From CAYLUN01 sp964386865 (GTDB lineage Bacteria; Verrucomicrobiota; Kiritimatiellia; RFP12; UBA1067), in contig CAYLUN010000029.1 of the NCBI GenBank assembly GCA_964386865.1, positions 1-61,695 on the forward strand: DNA of 61,695 bases. The letters are read 5' to 3'. The translations under genes and the position numbers were made by a program. Below the pieces are notes generated by a model. That model was given only the letters and a program-made list of their open reading frames with translations, was not told the origin of the DNA and searched no databases. Shown piece after piece: positions 52,344 through 61,470 of this stretch; within the stretch, counting starts at the first letter, position 1, and every line of letters starts with the position of its first letter.

Positions 52344-52360
52344 CCGGGCTTCAGCCCGCC
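52334..52360. repeat. Copy of the CCGTTCGTAGCC repeat
   Basis: 27 nt that match the right arm of the palindrome at 38713-38740 with small differences; it overlaps the stop codon of the flavoprotein gene. Confidence 0.7.
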
Positions 52361-52414
52361 ATTCCCTCGGCCGGGACAGGCCACCTCGAGCCGACGCTTG
52401 CCGACGCTTCCGGT

Positions 52415-52444
52415 TTGAAGTCGCCACGCCGAACGTGGTAGAGT
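52415..52444 (+). promoter_or_regulatory. Promoter of rph, leaderless type
   Basis: TTGAAG (52415-52420), 18 nt, TAGAGT (52439-52444), then GGCGCC and ATG 52451. Confidence 0.6.
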
Positions 52445-52450
52445 GGCGCC

Positions 52451-53149
52451 ATGAAGAAAGCCACCCAGCTGCGCCCCGTTTCCCTTGAGCGCCGGTTCAC
52501 CAAGCACGCCGAGGGCTCCGTCCTCATCCGCCAAGGCGACACGTGGGTGCTCTGCACCGCCAGCGTGGAGGAGAAAGTGCCGCCGTTTCTGAAAGGCAAG
52601 GGCTCGGGCTGGGTCACCGCCGAATACAGCATGCTGCCGCGCAGCACCTCCACGCGCATCGAGCGCGAGATCAAGAAGGGCCGGCCCGACGCCCGCGCCT
52701 CGGAAATCAGCCGGCTGATCGGCCGCGCCCTGCGCGCCGCGGTGGATTTGGAGAAGCTCGGCGAGCGCACGATCACCATCGACTGCGACGTGCTTCAGGC
52801 GGACGGCGGCACGCGCTGCGCCTCGATCACCGGCGGCATGGTCGCGCTGGCTGACGCCCTCGCCTGGCTGCGGGCGCGAGGCAAGCTCGACGCGGAGCCG
52901 ATCAAACACTTCATCGCGGCGGTCAGCGTCGGCGTCTGCGACGGCACGCCCACGCTCGACCTCGACTATGCCCACGACTCGACGGCGGAGGTCGACCTGA
53001 ACGTCGTCATGACCGACGACGGCCGCTACGTGGAGCTGCAGGGCACGGCCGAGCACGAGCCCTTTTCGGACGAGGCGCTCGAAGCGCTGAAGGCGCTCGC
53101 TACGAAAGGCATCCGAGCGTTGATTAAGCGGCAGAAGGCTGCGCTATGA
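52451..53149 (+). CDS. rph: Ribonuclease PH
   Basis: A 232-residue phosphorolytic 3'-exoribonuclease that trims tRNA 3' ends. Visible motifs are RRFTKHAEGSVLIRQGDTWV (in order), LCTASVEEKVPPFLKGKGSG and WVTAEYSMLPRST, then EISRLIGRALRA, DCDVLQADGGTRCASITGG and LDLDYAHDSTAEVDLNVVM over several strands. Family length is about 238, so this is full size apart from a short N-terminus (the usual RPDGR segment is missing; the gene starts at MKKATQLRPV). It lacks a Shine-Dalgarno sequence and overlaps the next gene by 4 nt. Confidence 0.96.
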   Translation: MKKATQLRPVSLERRFTKHAEGSVLIRQGDTWVLCTASVEEKVPPFLKGKGSGWVTAEYSMLPRSTSTRIEREIKKGRPDARASEISRLIGRALRAAVDLEKLGERTITIDCDVLQADGGTRCASITGGMVALADALAWLRARGKLDAEPIKHFIAAVSVGVCDGTPTLDLDYAHDSTAEVDLNVVMTDDGRYVELQGTAEHEPFSDEALEALKALATKGIRALIKRQKAAL

Positions 53150-54117
53150 CTAAAAAATCCCTCATCACCGGCGGCGCCGGTTTCCTCGGCTCCCATCTCG
53201 CGCGGCGGCTTCTGCACGCGGGCCACGAAGTCACCGTGATGGACAACCTCTTCACGGGCACGAAGGCGAACATCTACGACCTGCTGGAAAACCCGCGCTT
53301 CACGTTCATGCTGCACGATGTGACGCAGCCGTTCTGGGGCCAGTTCGACGAGATCTACAACCTCGCCTGCCCCGCCTCGCCCATCCACTACCAGCGCAAC
53401 CCGGTCGAGACCATCAAGACCTCGTTCCTCGGCATGATGAACGTGCTGGAGCTGGCGCTCAAGACCAAGGCTCGCGTGTTCCACACCTCCACGTCGGAGA
53501 TCTACGGCGACCCGGAAATCCACCCCCAGCCCGAAAGCTACTGGGGCAACGTGAACACGGTCGGCACGCGGAGCTGCTACGACGAGGGCAAGCGCGCGGC
53601 CGAAACGCTCGGCGCCGACTACGCGCGCGAGTACGGCGTGGACGTGCGCATGGTCCGCATCTTCAACACGTACGGGCCCAACATGCACCCGCAGGACGGA
53701 CGGGTCATCAGCAACTTCATCATGCAGGCGCTGAGGAACAAGGACATCACGCTCTACGGCGACGGCTCTCAGACGCGCAGCTTCCAGTACGTCGACGACC
53801 TTGTCAACGCCATGCTGCTGTTCATGGGGCTGGACGTGAAGAAGGTCAGGGCCTTCTTCGCCAAGAAAGGCATGGGCGTGCCGGTCATCAACGTGGGCAA
53901 CCCCGGCGAGTACACGATCAAGCAGCTCGCCGAGGAGACCCTGCGTCAGCTGCCGGAGAGCACGAGCAGCCTCGTCTTCGAGCCCTTGCCGAAGGACGAC
54001 CCTCGCCGCCGCAAGCCGGACATCACGCTCGCGCAAGAGCTGCTCGGCTGGTCGCCCGACGTGCCGCTGCGCGAAGGCCTCGCCCGCACCATCGCCTACT
54101 TCCGCACCGTGAAGTGA
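53146..54117 (+). CDS. UDP-glucuronate decarboxylase (UDP-xylose synthase)
   Basis: A 323-residue extended short-chain dehydrogenase. The NAD motif GGAGFLG is at 9-15, then VMDNLFTGTKANI, LACPASPIHYQ, the catalytic pair Tyr145/Lys149 (CYDEGKR) and RIFNTYGPNMHPQDGRVISN; these are the UXS signatures. It converts UDP-glucuronate to UDP-xylose for surface polysaccharides. Coupling to rph by ATGA is unusual in function but clear in sequence. Family B repeats begin 14 nt after the stop. Confidence 0.94.
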   Translation: MTKKSLITGGAGFLGSHLARRLLHAGHEVTVMDNLFTGTKANIYDLLENPRFTFMLHDVTQPFWGQFDEIYNLACPASPIHYQRNPVETIKTSFLGMMNVLELALKTKARVFHTSTSEIYGDPEIHPQPESYWGNVNTVGTRSCYDEGKRAAETLGADYAREYGVDVRMVRIFNTYGPNMHPQDGRVISNFIMQALRNKDITLYGDGSQTRSFQYVDDLVNAMLLFMGLDVKKVRAFFAKKGMGVPVINVGNPGEYTIKQLAEETLRQLPESTSSLVFEPLPKDDPRRRKPDITLAQELLGWSPDVPLREGLARTIAYFRTVK

Positions 54118-54131
54118 GGGTTGCGGAAACA

Positions 54132-54218
54132 GGAGGTCAGAGGTCGGCGATCGGAATGCGCGCGTTCTTAGAGCCTGCCAACCATCCCATTTTCTGACCT
54201 CCGGCCTCCATCCTCTCA
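54132..54218. repeat. Facing family B repeats at a convergent gene end
   Basis: GAGGTCA/GAGGTCG units (54133-54146) follow the plus-strand stop; their complements (about 54194-54215) follow the minus-strand stop of the GH109 gene. GGAGGTCAG (54132-54140) and CTGACCTCC (54194-54202) are a perfect inverted repeat and could form a bidirectional 3' end hairpin. Confidence 0.7.
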
Positions 54219-55568
54219 CGCGCCGACGATGCCGAGGGGCTCGGCCGACTTCCAGCCGCCGCGCGTGAAGTCGGGCACCTCGACCGGCTTGCCGTCGCGC
54301 ACGACCGAGCGCTCGCTGAGCTCGACGAGCGAGCTCCACAGCGCCGAGTCGTAGACGTCGATATCCAGCGGCAGCCCCTGCTGCAGGCAGAGGCAGAGGC
54401 GCAGGTCCATCAAGTAATCCATGCCGCCGTGGCCGCCGACCTTCTTGGCGGTCTCGCCGCTCGTGCCCCAGAGCGGGTGCGCGTACTTCGCCTTGAGGGC
54501 TTCCAGCTCCTTTTCGCCCAGCCACTCGTGCGCGTCCGGCTCCAGCGCGACGCGCAAGGGATAGTCGGACAGGGTGCCCTTCGTGCCCGAAATCGTGTTG
54601 AGTCGGCTGTAGGGGCGCGGGCTGGTCGTGTCGTGCTGAACCAGAATGGTGCGGCCGCGGTAGGTGCGGATGAGCGTGGTGTTCATGTCGCCCAGCCGGT
54701 AGCGCATCTTGGCCTGCGGGCTGCCCTTGCCGTACTTGGCCGCCGCCGCGAGCGAGAGCCCGAACTGCGCCGTGCTCAGGGAGGTGAGGGTCTCAAACCG
54801 GTCGCCGCGGTTGATGCCCATGTACTGGCAGACCGGGCCGAGGCCGTGGGTGGGATAGGGGTTACCGGTGTGCTGCTTGGACCACTCCAGCCGCCACTGG
54901 CCCTGGTAGCCGTTCTCCTTCTCTTCCCGCAGCTTGCTGGCGCGAAGGTCATGGATGTAGGCCGCCTCGCCGTGGATCAGCTCGCCCAACAGGCCCTTGC
55001 GGCAGAGCATCAGCGCGAACAGCTCGTTGGCGCCGTAGCAGCAGTTCTCCAGCAGCATGCAGTGGCGCTGCGTCGCCTCGGCGGTGTCCACGAGTTCCCA
55101 GCACTGCTCAAGCGTCACGGCGGCGGGCACTTCGGAGGCGGCGTGCTTGCCGCACCGCATCGCGTAGACCGCCATCGGGGTGTGCCAGAGCCACGGCGTG
55201 CAGATGTAGACGAGGTCGACCCCTTTCGACTCGCAGAGCCGCCGCCATTCGTCCTTGGAGCCGAAAAACGTCGCGGGCGCGGGCTTGCCGAGGCCGGCCA
55301 GCACCTTGGCCTGTTTCGCCACGCGGTCTTCGAACAGGTCGCACAGCGCCGCCACCTCGACGCCCGGAATGCTGGCCAGCCGATGAACGGCGCCCGGGCC
55401 GCGGTGTCCAAGGCCGATGATGCCGACGCGCACCTTCTCCAGCGGCGCGGCCCGAAAGCCGGCCATGCACGCCCCCTTGCGCGCCGGGAACTGCGACAGG
55501 CTGCGGCACCCGGCCTGCGCGAGCGCGCCCGTCAGCGCGGCCGACATCAGGAACCCTCTCCGATTCAT
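54216..55568 (-). CDS. GH109-type Gfo/Idh glycosidase (alpha-N-acetylgalactosaminidase family)
   Basis: A 450-residue exported, NAD-dependent glycosidase. The Tat-type signal has NRRGF and ends near QAGC21, so it may be a Tat lipoprotein. Rossmann motif VGIIGLGHRG (48-57), then CDLFEDR, VDLVYICTPWLWHTPMAVYA (117-136), LENCCYGANEL, the signature HTGNPYPTHGLGPVCQYM (233-250) and LGDMNTTLIRT with TSPRPYSR follow. These match GH109 enzymes, which use NAD+ to remove terminal GalNAc or related sugars. GGGG lies before the ATG. Heptamer repeats start at its stop codon. Confidence 0.92.
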   Translation of the reverse strand: MNRRGFLMSAALTGALAQAGCRSLSQFPARKGACMAGFRAAPLEKVRVGIIGLGHRGPGAVHRLASIPGVEVAALCDLFEDRVAKQAKVLAGLGKPAPATFFGSKDEWRRLCESKGVDLVYICTPWLWHTPMAVYAMRCGKHAASEVPAAVTLEQCWELVDTAEATQRHCMLLENCCYGANELFALMLCRKGLLGELIHGEAAYIHDLRASKLREEKENGYQGQWRLEWSKQHTGNPYPTHGLGPVCQYMGINRGDRFETLTSLSTAQFGLSLAAAAKYGKGSPQAKMRYRLGDMNTTLIRTYRGRTILVQHDTTSPRPYSRLNTISGTKGTLSDYPLRVALEPDAHEWLGEKELEALKAKYAHPLWGTSGETAKKVGGHGGMDYLMDLRLCLCLQQGLPLDIDVYDSALWSSLVELSERSVVRDGKPVEVPDFTRGGWKSAEPLGIVGA

Positions 55569-55681
55569 ATCTTGCCCCCTCTCTGCACGTGCGACGCCGC
55601 ACGCTCGATGATGTGGAGCGTACCATAATCACGCGCCTTCTGGCCACCCCCAAAAGGCCGGCACAAGCCCTGAGCTTTTCA

Positions 55682-55710
55682 TTGTCGCCAACCGGGGAAT
55701 GCGGTATCAT
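55682..55710 (+). promoter_or_regulatory. Promoter of the EIIA-transporter operon
   Basis: TTGTCG (55682-55687), 17 nt, TATCAT (55705-55710). The predicted leader of about 75 nt contains GGGA before ATG 55792. Confidence 0.5.
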
Positions 55711-55791
55711 CATTATCAGAAAGCTTGACTGCATCCTGTCTGTTTCCGGCGGGAGTCGACTATCCGGCAGCACAGCAAACGGGACAACCCT

Positions 55792-56727
55792 ATGCGCAAA
55801 CCCACAGCACCGCCCAAGCCGAGTTTGACGCTCACCTCGTTCTTTAGCGCAGACGACATCCTGATCCATCAGGAGAACCTCATGCGCAACGAGGTGATCC
55901 GCCACCTGCTCTTGCACGTGGCCAACGGACACGGCCTCACCGACGCCGAGCCCTACTACGAGGCGATCATCGAGCGCGAGAACGCCAACGACACGGTGGT
56001 CGCCAACGGGATCGCGATTCCTCACGCACGCCTGGACAACCTAGATCGCCCCTACTTGGGCGTCGCCACCTCCGCGGGCGGCATCGAGTTCTCGGAGGAG
56101 GAGCCGCCGGTGCACCTGATCCTGCTGGTGCTGATCCCGCGCGACCAGCCGGGGCTCTACCTCCAGATCCTGCGGGCGCTGGCCAGCATCCTGCGCGACC
56201 GCGACGCCGCCCGCGCGGTGTCGCAGCTGACTACGCAGGAAGAGGTCATGCGCTTCTTCGAGCGCGGCGGCATGGTGCTGCCCGACTACGTCTGCGCGGC
56301 CGACATCATGCGCGACGACATCATCGCGCTGCGCAGCCACGACAACCTCAAGACCGCCATCGACTGCTTCATTTCCCACCACCTCGCCGAAGTTCCCGTG
56401 GTTGACCGCGACGGCGACCTCGTGGGCGTCGTCAGCGCGGGCGCGCTGCTCAAGGTCTGCCTGCCCGACTACCTGCTGTGGATGAGCGACCTCTCCCCGA
56501 TCGTCAACTTCGAGCCGTTCACCACCATCCTGCGCAACGAGCAGAACACGTGGCTTTCCGACATCCTCCTCACGGAGTACGCGTCGGTTCAAATAAAGGC
56601 CCCGGCCGTCTCCGTGGCCGGCGAGATGACCCGCCGCAACGCATCGAAGTGCTACGTCCTCAACGGCAAGAAGCTGATGGGCATCATCGACCTGCCGGTC
56701 TTCCTCAACAAAGTCTTCCGGGAGTAA
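55792..56727 (+). CDS. PTS EIIA-like domain fused to a CBS pair
   Basis: A 311-residue cytosolic protein. Residues about 12-160 are a fructose/PtsN-type EIIA domain with the phosphorylation site His78 in NGIAIPHARL. Residues about 165-305 are two CBS motifs (CAADIMRDDIIALRSHDNLK and LAEVPVVDRDGDLVGVVSAG, with a weaker second half ending MGIIDLPVFL). No sugar permease (EIIB/EIIC) is nearby; the next gene, 5 nt on, is an anion/proton-type transporter. A regulatory subunit responding to phosphorylation and adenine nucleotides is inference. Confidence 0.85.
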   Translation: MRKPTAPPKPSLTLTSFFSADDILIHQENLMRNEVIRHLLLHVANGHGLTDAEPYYEAIIERENANDTVVANGIAIPHARLDNLDRPYLGVATSAGGIEFSEEEPPVHLILLVLIPRDQPGLYLQILRALASILRDRDAARAVSQLTTQEEVMRFFERGGMVLPDYVCAADIMRDDIIALRSHDNLKTAIDCFISHHLAEVPVVDRDGDLVGVVSAGALLKVCLPDYLLWMSDLSPIVNFEPFTTILRNEQNTWLSDILLTEYASVQIKAPAVSVAGEMTRRNASKCYVLNGKKLMGIIDLPVFLNKVFRE

Positions 56728-56732
56728 GCCCC

Positions 56733-58241
56733 ATGTACAGCGAACCCGTCACCAAGGAGACCCCGCGCCAAACCTTCAGCAAGATCGGCGCGCTGGCCGG
56801 AATCACCGCGCTGGCGGGCTGGGTCGCCTACGTCACCGGCATCGCGCCCGGCACGCTCCCGCTGGTCGCCGTGTGCACGTTTGTCACCGTGATCGGCACG
56901 ACCCTGTTCTTCTGGACGCACCGCGTCGCCGTCGCCTTCCTCGGCGTCTCCGTGCTGATCGGCACGCACGCCATGACCCTCCACGGCATGCTGCGCTCCA
57001 CCGAGCTGGACATCATCCTCTTCCTCGTCGGCATGATGATCATCGTCGGCGCCCTCAAAGATCTGGGGTTCCTCACCTGGGTCATCCAAACCATCCTCAA
57101 CAAGAAGCAGATGACCGGCGAGAGCTTCACGCTGATCCTCTGCGGCCTGTCGGCGCTGCTCTCCAGCGTGGTCGGCGAAGTCTCCTCCATCGTGGTCGTG
57201 CTCGCGCTCGTCTTTCAGGTGTGCGACACGCTGAAGATCCGCGCCACGCCCTTCGTGCTCATGGCCGTTCTCAGCACCAACATCGGCTCCGCCGCCACCA
57301 TGCTGGGCAACCCGGTGGGCATCTTTATCGGCAACAAGGCGGGCTTCACCTTCAGCCAGTTCCTGGCGGGGGCAACCCCCGTCGCCCTGCTCTCGCTCGC
57401 CGTCACGATGCTTATCGTCATGTTCTGGTACCGCCAGGACATCCGCCAGATGACGGAGCGGATCAGCGAGCACCGCACGCAGCACCAGGGCCTCGGCCCC
57501 CTGATCCGCATCCCGTACCGCCGCGGCCTGTTCGTGCTGCTCGCCACCATGCTGATCATCGCCTTCCACCACCAGATCGAGAACATCCTCGGCCTCTCCG
57601 GCGTCGAGAACAAGAACGCGTTCCTGATCATCACGCCGCTCATCATCGCCGGAGGCCTGATGCTCTACCGGCCCCACCGCGCGCGGCACTACGTGGAGCA
57701 CGAGGTCGAATGGTGGACGCTCCTCTTCTTCATGCTGCTCTTCGCGATCGCCGGCGGGCTCGACGAGCAGGGCATCACGCGCAACCTCGCGAACAAGCTC
57801 TGCGACTACGTCAAGGACGGGCCCATGACCATGGTGCCCTTCGTGATCGCCCTGTCGTCGCTCGGCTCCGCCTTCATCGACAACATCATCTTCGTGGCCG
57901 CCTTCACGCCGGTCATCCAGACGCTCGTCGAGCGCGCGGCCGACTACTCGATCCTCTGGTGGGCGCTGCTCTTCGGCGCCTGCTTTGGCGGCAACATCAC
58001 GGTGGTCGGCTCCACCGCCAACATCGTCGCGCTGGGCCTGCTCGAGAAGCGCAGCCACGCGTACATCGGGTTCTTCGAATGGCTGAAGCTCGGCCTGCTC
58101 GTCGGCCTGGTCTCCGGCCTGCTCGCCTGGGCGATGCTCTCGGTCATCCCCATGCCCCGCCCCGTCCTCCCCGACGCGCAGGGCCAGAAGAGCGTCAGCC
58201 CGGCCCGCGACTCGTACCCCTCCCCCCTGCCACCGGAGTGA
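56733..58241 (+). CDS. NhaD/ArsB-superfamily membrane transporter
   Basis: A 502-residue transporter of the ion transporter superfamily with about 11-12 membrane segments. Repeat signatures are GEVSSIVVVLALVFQV and LSTNIGSAATMLGNPVGIFI in the first half, and LGSAFIDNIIFVAAFTPV with GGNITVVGSTANIVALG in the second. This inverted double motif is typical of NhaD (Na+/H+), ArsB and SLC13-like permeases. The start at 56733 has GGGAG upstream. Position directly after the EIIA-CBS gene suggests phospho-regulated transport. The ion cannot be inferred. Confidence 0.85.
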   Translation: MYSEPVTKETPRQTFSKIGALAGITALAGWVAYVTGIAPGTLPLVAVCTFVTVIGTTLFFWTHRVAVAFLGVSVLIGTHAMTLHGMLRSTELDIILFLVGMMIIVGALKDLGFLTWVIQTILNKKQMTGESFTLILCGLSALLSSVVGEVSSIVVVLALVFQVCDTLKIRATPFVLMAVLSTNIGSAATMLGNPVGIFIGNKAGFTFSQFLAGATPVALLSLAVTMLIVMFWYRQDIRQMTERISEHRTQHQGLGPLIRIPYRRGLFVLLATMLIIAFHHQIENILGLSGVENKNAFLIITPLIIAGGLMLYRPHRARHYVEHEVEWWTLLFFMLLFAIAGGLDEQGITRNLANKLCDYVKDGPMTMVPFVIALSSLGSAFIDNIIFVAAFTPVIQTLVERAADYSILWWALLFGACFGGNITVVGSTANIVALGLLEKRSHAYIGFFEWLKLGLLVGLVSGLLAWAMLSVIPMPRPVLPDAQGQKSVSPARDSYPSPLPPE

Positions 58242-58242
58242 T

Positions 58243-61200
58243 GTGCCCGCGCCGATGAACCCTTCCCAGCTCACCAAGAAAGCCCTCCTCAAGTGGGGCG
58301 GCGAGGCCATCTACACGCAGGCCGAACTGCTCGTCCGCCGCGGCGCCGTCCTCAAGGCGGACATGAAGGACGACTGGATCAGCGGCGTCATCGCCCGCGA
58401 ATCCGCCTCCGAGATCTACACCAAGCTGCGCCTCCTCGAGCCCGACCGCATCGAGAGCCGCTGCCCCTGCTTCACCAACCAGCACAGCGGCCAGGTCTGC
58501 CCCCACGTCGTGGCCCTCGGCATCGCCCTCATGCTGCGCCACGCCGACCCCCTGCGCGAGCAGAAGTACCAGGAAGACCAGCGCCGCGCCCGCCGCCTCG
58601 AGCAGGTGGACGAGAGCGCCTATATCCAGCGCGGCCCCCGCGGCACCCCCGCCCGCCTCGGCCTCACCCTCGCGCCCGCGTGGCAAGCCGACTTCTGGAA
58701 CGGCCGCGTCGCCCTCAGCCTCCTGCTGCTCGCAGGCGACGAGATCCTCCCGCCCGAGCGGGTGCCGCGCGGCGCCCGCTACACCCTATCGCCCGAGGAC
58801 GACAACCTCCTCTCCGTGCTCGAGGACATCTGCGAGGGCCCCCCGGCCGGCCGCCTCGACCTCGCCCCCGCCGACTTCCTGAACGTCCTCGCCGTCGCCG
58901 GCCACACACGCCTCGCCGTCGCCGGCAAGGGCGAGGTCGTGGTCGAGAGCATCCCCATGCCGACCAGCCTGCGCGTCGACCTCGACCACGAGACCGGCGA
59001 GCTGATCATCTTCCCCGCCACCGAGCTGCCCTTCTCCCGCCCCGGCGAAATCCCAGCCTACCTCGTCCACAACCGCCAGGGCCGCGTCTTCGCCAGCGGC
59101 CACATCTGGCCCATGAAGAACGTCCTGCCCGTCCCCTACCACGGCATCTACCAGGCCGAGGAGGTCGTCCCGCGCGACCGCGTCATCAACTTCCTGCGCC
59201 GCGACCTCCCCAGCCTCCAGGCGCTCACGCCCGTCGAGCTGGAGCTGACCCCCGACCTCTTCGTCGCCAAGCCCGGCGTGCCCGCCTTCCACCTTGACCT
59301 CCAAGGCAGCAAGGCCTCGCTGCGCGCCACGCTCAGGGCCGTCTACGGCGCGCGCTCCTTCTGCGCCGGCGCGCCCGACACCCAGGCCGAGTTCGCCCTG
59401 CCCGACCCCGAGGACATCCTCACGTACCACACGCGCAACCTGCCGGCCGAAGCCGCCGCCGTCGAGCTGCTCCTGAGCGCCGGCTTCGAGGCGGACCGCT
59501 CCGCGACCACCGCCGACACCTCTTACACCCTCGTCGGCGTGCGCGAGACGCTCAACTTCCTCGGCAGCGGCTACCCCGCCCTCGGCCGCGGCGGCTGGAA
59601 GATCGCCTTCTCCGGCAAGCTCGCGGGCCTCGTGGACGACCTGCCCGTCGTCACGCCCGTCGTCCAGATCGCCGAGAAGAGCGGCGGCTGGTTCGACGTC
59701 GGGTTCACCTTCGACCTCCCCGGCCGCGGCGCCCTGCCGCCCGCCGAGATCCAGCGCGCCATCAACCGCGGCGACGCCTTCCTGGAGCGCGACGGCCAGA
59801 CCCTGCTCATCGACCGCGGCGCCGTGGACTCCATGCGCGCGATCTTCAACGACTGCCAGAGCCGCGAGAGCGGCGCCCCCGGCCACTTCCAGATGCCCGC
59901 CGTCTACGCGCCCTTCGTGCAGGCCTCGCTCCACGCGCTCGACGGCATCGACGTCGAAGACCCGCCCGACTGGCGCGAGAAGGCCGCCGCCAGCAACCGC
60001 GCCGGCGGCGCCCGCCTCAAGCCCGTCCCGCTCGGCCCGCTCGAGGGCACCCTGCGCCCCTACCAGAAGGAGGGCGTCTACTGGCTGCGCTTCCTCGAGG
60101 CGTCCGGCCTCAGCGGCCTGCTGGCCGACGAGATGGGCCTCGGCAAAACCCTCCAGACCCTCGCCTGGCTCAGCCTGCCCCGCACCGACCCCCAGGCCCG
60201 CGGCAAGCCCGCCCTCGTGGTCTGCCCCACCAGCCTCGTCGAGAACTGGAACCGCGAGGCCGAGACCTTCGTGCCGAGCCTGCGCCGCCTCGTGGTCTCC
60301 GGGCCCGACCGCGAGTCGCTCTTCGCGCAGATACCCGCGAGCGACCTGGTCATCACCTCCTACGCGCTGCTGCGCCGCGACCTCGACGCCTACCGCGCCT
60401 TCCAGTTCTCCGTGGCCGTGCTCGACGAGGCCCAGCACATCAAGAACCGCTCCACCCAGAACGCCGTCGCCGCCAAGCAGGTCAACGCCGTCGGCCGGCT
60501 CGTGCTCACCGGCACGCCCGTGGAGAACAGCGTGGCCGACCTCTGGTCCATCATGGATTTCCTCATGCCGCAGTACCTCGGCGAGTACGACGAGTTCCGC
60601 GGCCGCTACGAGCTGCCCATCGCCGCCGGCGACCGCGACGGCGAACTCGCGCAGGCCAAGCTGCGCCGCAAGCTCCACCCCTTCCTGCTGCGCCGTCTCA
60701 AGAAAGACGTGGCCAAAGACCTGCCCGACAAGATCATCAAGGTCTCCTTCTGCCAGCTCACGCCCGACCAGCAGCGCGTCTACAACGACCTGCTCGCCGA
60801 GTCGCGCCGTACCATCGGCGACCTCGTCAAGGCCAAGGGCTTCGACCGCGCCCGCTTCGAGATCCTCGCGATCCTCATGCGCCTGCGCCAGATCTGCTGC
60901 CACCTCGACCTGCTCAAGGAGCACCACAAGCCCGGCACCTACGAGGCGCCCTCGGCCAAGCTCGACGCCTTCCTCGAACTGCTCGACGAGGCCATGGACG
61001 GCGGCCACCGCATCCTAGTCTTCAGCCAGTTCGTCTCCATGCTCAAGCTGCTGCGCACCGAACTCGACCAGCGCGGGCTCCCCTACTGTTACCTCGACGG
61101 CTCCACCCAGGACCGCCTGGAGCAGTGCCAGCGCTTCAACCTCACCCCGTCAATCCCCGTGTTCCTGATCAGCCTCAAGGCGGGCGGCACCGGCCTCAAC

Positions 61201-61464
61201 CTCACCGGCGCGGACATGGTCGTGCACTTCGACCCGTGGTGGAACCCGGCGGTCGAGGACCAGGCCACGGACCGCGCCCACCGCATCGGCCAGAAGCGCA
61301 CGGTCTACAGCATCAAGCTCATCGCCGAACACACGGTCGAGGAGAAGGTCCTCGCCATGCAGCAGCGCAAGCAGGCCGTCATCAGCGCCACCATCGGCAC
61401 CACCGACGAGGGCGTCATGCAGAAGCTCTCCTTCGACGACATCCGCGACCTGATCGGACTGTAG
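58243..61464 (+). CDS. SNF2-family helicase with N-terminal SWIM zinc finger
   Basis: A 1073-residue ATPase. The SWIM zinc finger uses Cys74, Cys76, Cys86 and His88 (CPCFTNQHSGQVCPH). After a middle region of about 450 residues come the SNF2 motor motifs: Walker A DEMGLGKT (Lys635), DEAQHIKN (728-735), TGTPVENSVADLWSIMDFLM, VFSQFVSMLKLL and DRAHRIGQKR. These proteins translocate on DNA, but their bacterial roles are poorly known. GTG 58243 has GGAG 4 nt upstream; ATG 58255 is an alternative. It follows the transporter gene by 1 nt. Family B repeats start 7 nt after its stop. Confidence 0.93.
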   Translation: MPAPMNPSQLTKKALLKWGGEAIYTQAELLVRRGAVLKADMKDDWISGVIARESASEIYTKLRLLEPDRIESRCPCFTNQHSGQVCPHVVALGIALMLRHADPLREQKYQEDQRRARRLEQVDESAYIQRGPRGTPARLGLTLAPAWQADFWNGRVALSLLLLAGDEILPPERVPRGARYTLSPEDDNLLSVLEDICEGPPAGRLDLAPADFLNVLAVAGHTRLAVAGKGEVVVESIPMPTSLRVDLDHETGELIIFPATELPFSRPGEIPAYLVHNRQGRVFASGHIWPMKNVLPVPYHGIYQAEEVVPRDRVINFLRRDLPSLQALTPVELELTPDLFVAKPGVPAFHLDLQGSKASLRATLRAVYGARSFCAGAPDTQAEFALPDPEDILTYHTRNLPAEAAAVELLLSAGFEADRSATTADTSYTLVGVRETLNFLGSGYPALGRGGWKIAFSGKLAGLVDDLPVVTPVVQIAEKSGGWFDVGFTFDLPGRGALPPAEIQRAINRGDAFLERDGQTLLIDRGAVDSMRAIFNDCQSRESGAPGHFQMPAVYAPFVQASLHALDGIDVEDPPDWREKAAASNRAGGARLKPVPLGPLEGTLRPYQKEGVYWLRFLEASGLSGLLADEMGLGKTLQTLAWLSLPRTDPQARGKPALVVCPTSLVENWNREAETFVPSLRRLVVSGPDRESLFAQIPASDLVITSYALLRRDLDAYRAFQFSVAVLDEAQHIKNRSTQNAVAAKQVNAVGRLVLTGTPVENSVADLWSIMDFLMPQYLGEYDEFRGRYELPIAAGDRDGELAQAKLRRKLHPFLLRRLKKDVAKDLPDKIIKVSFCQLTPDQQRVYNDLLAESRRTIGDLVKAKGFDRARFEILAILMRLRQICCHLDLLKEHHKPGTYEAPSAKLDAFLELLDEAMDGGHRILVFSQFVSMLKLLRTELDQRGLPYCYLDGSTQDRLEQCQRFNLTPSIPVFLISLKAGGTGLNLTGADMVVHFDPWWNPAVEDQATDRAHRIGQKRTVYSIKLIAEHTVEEKVLAMQQRKQAVISATIGTTDEGVMQKLSFDDIRDLIGL

Positions 61465-61470
61465 GGAGCG

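Noticed and set aside
53146..54117. Calling the gene dTDP-glucose dehydratase
   Set aside because: ACPASPIHYQ and CYDEGKR with MHPQDGRV are the UDP-xylose synthase signatures.
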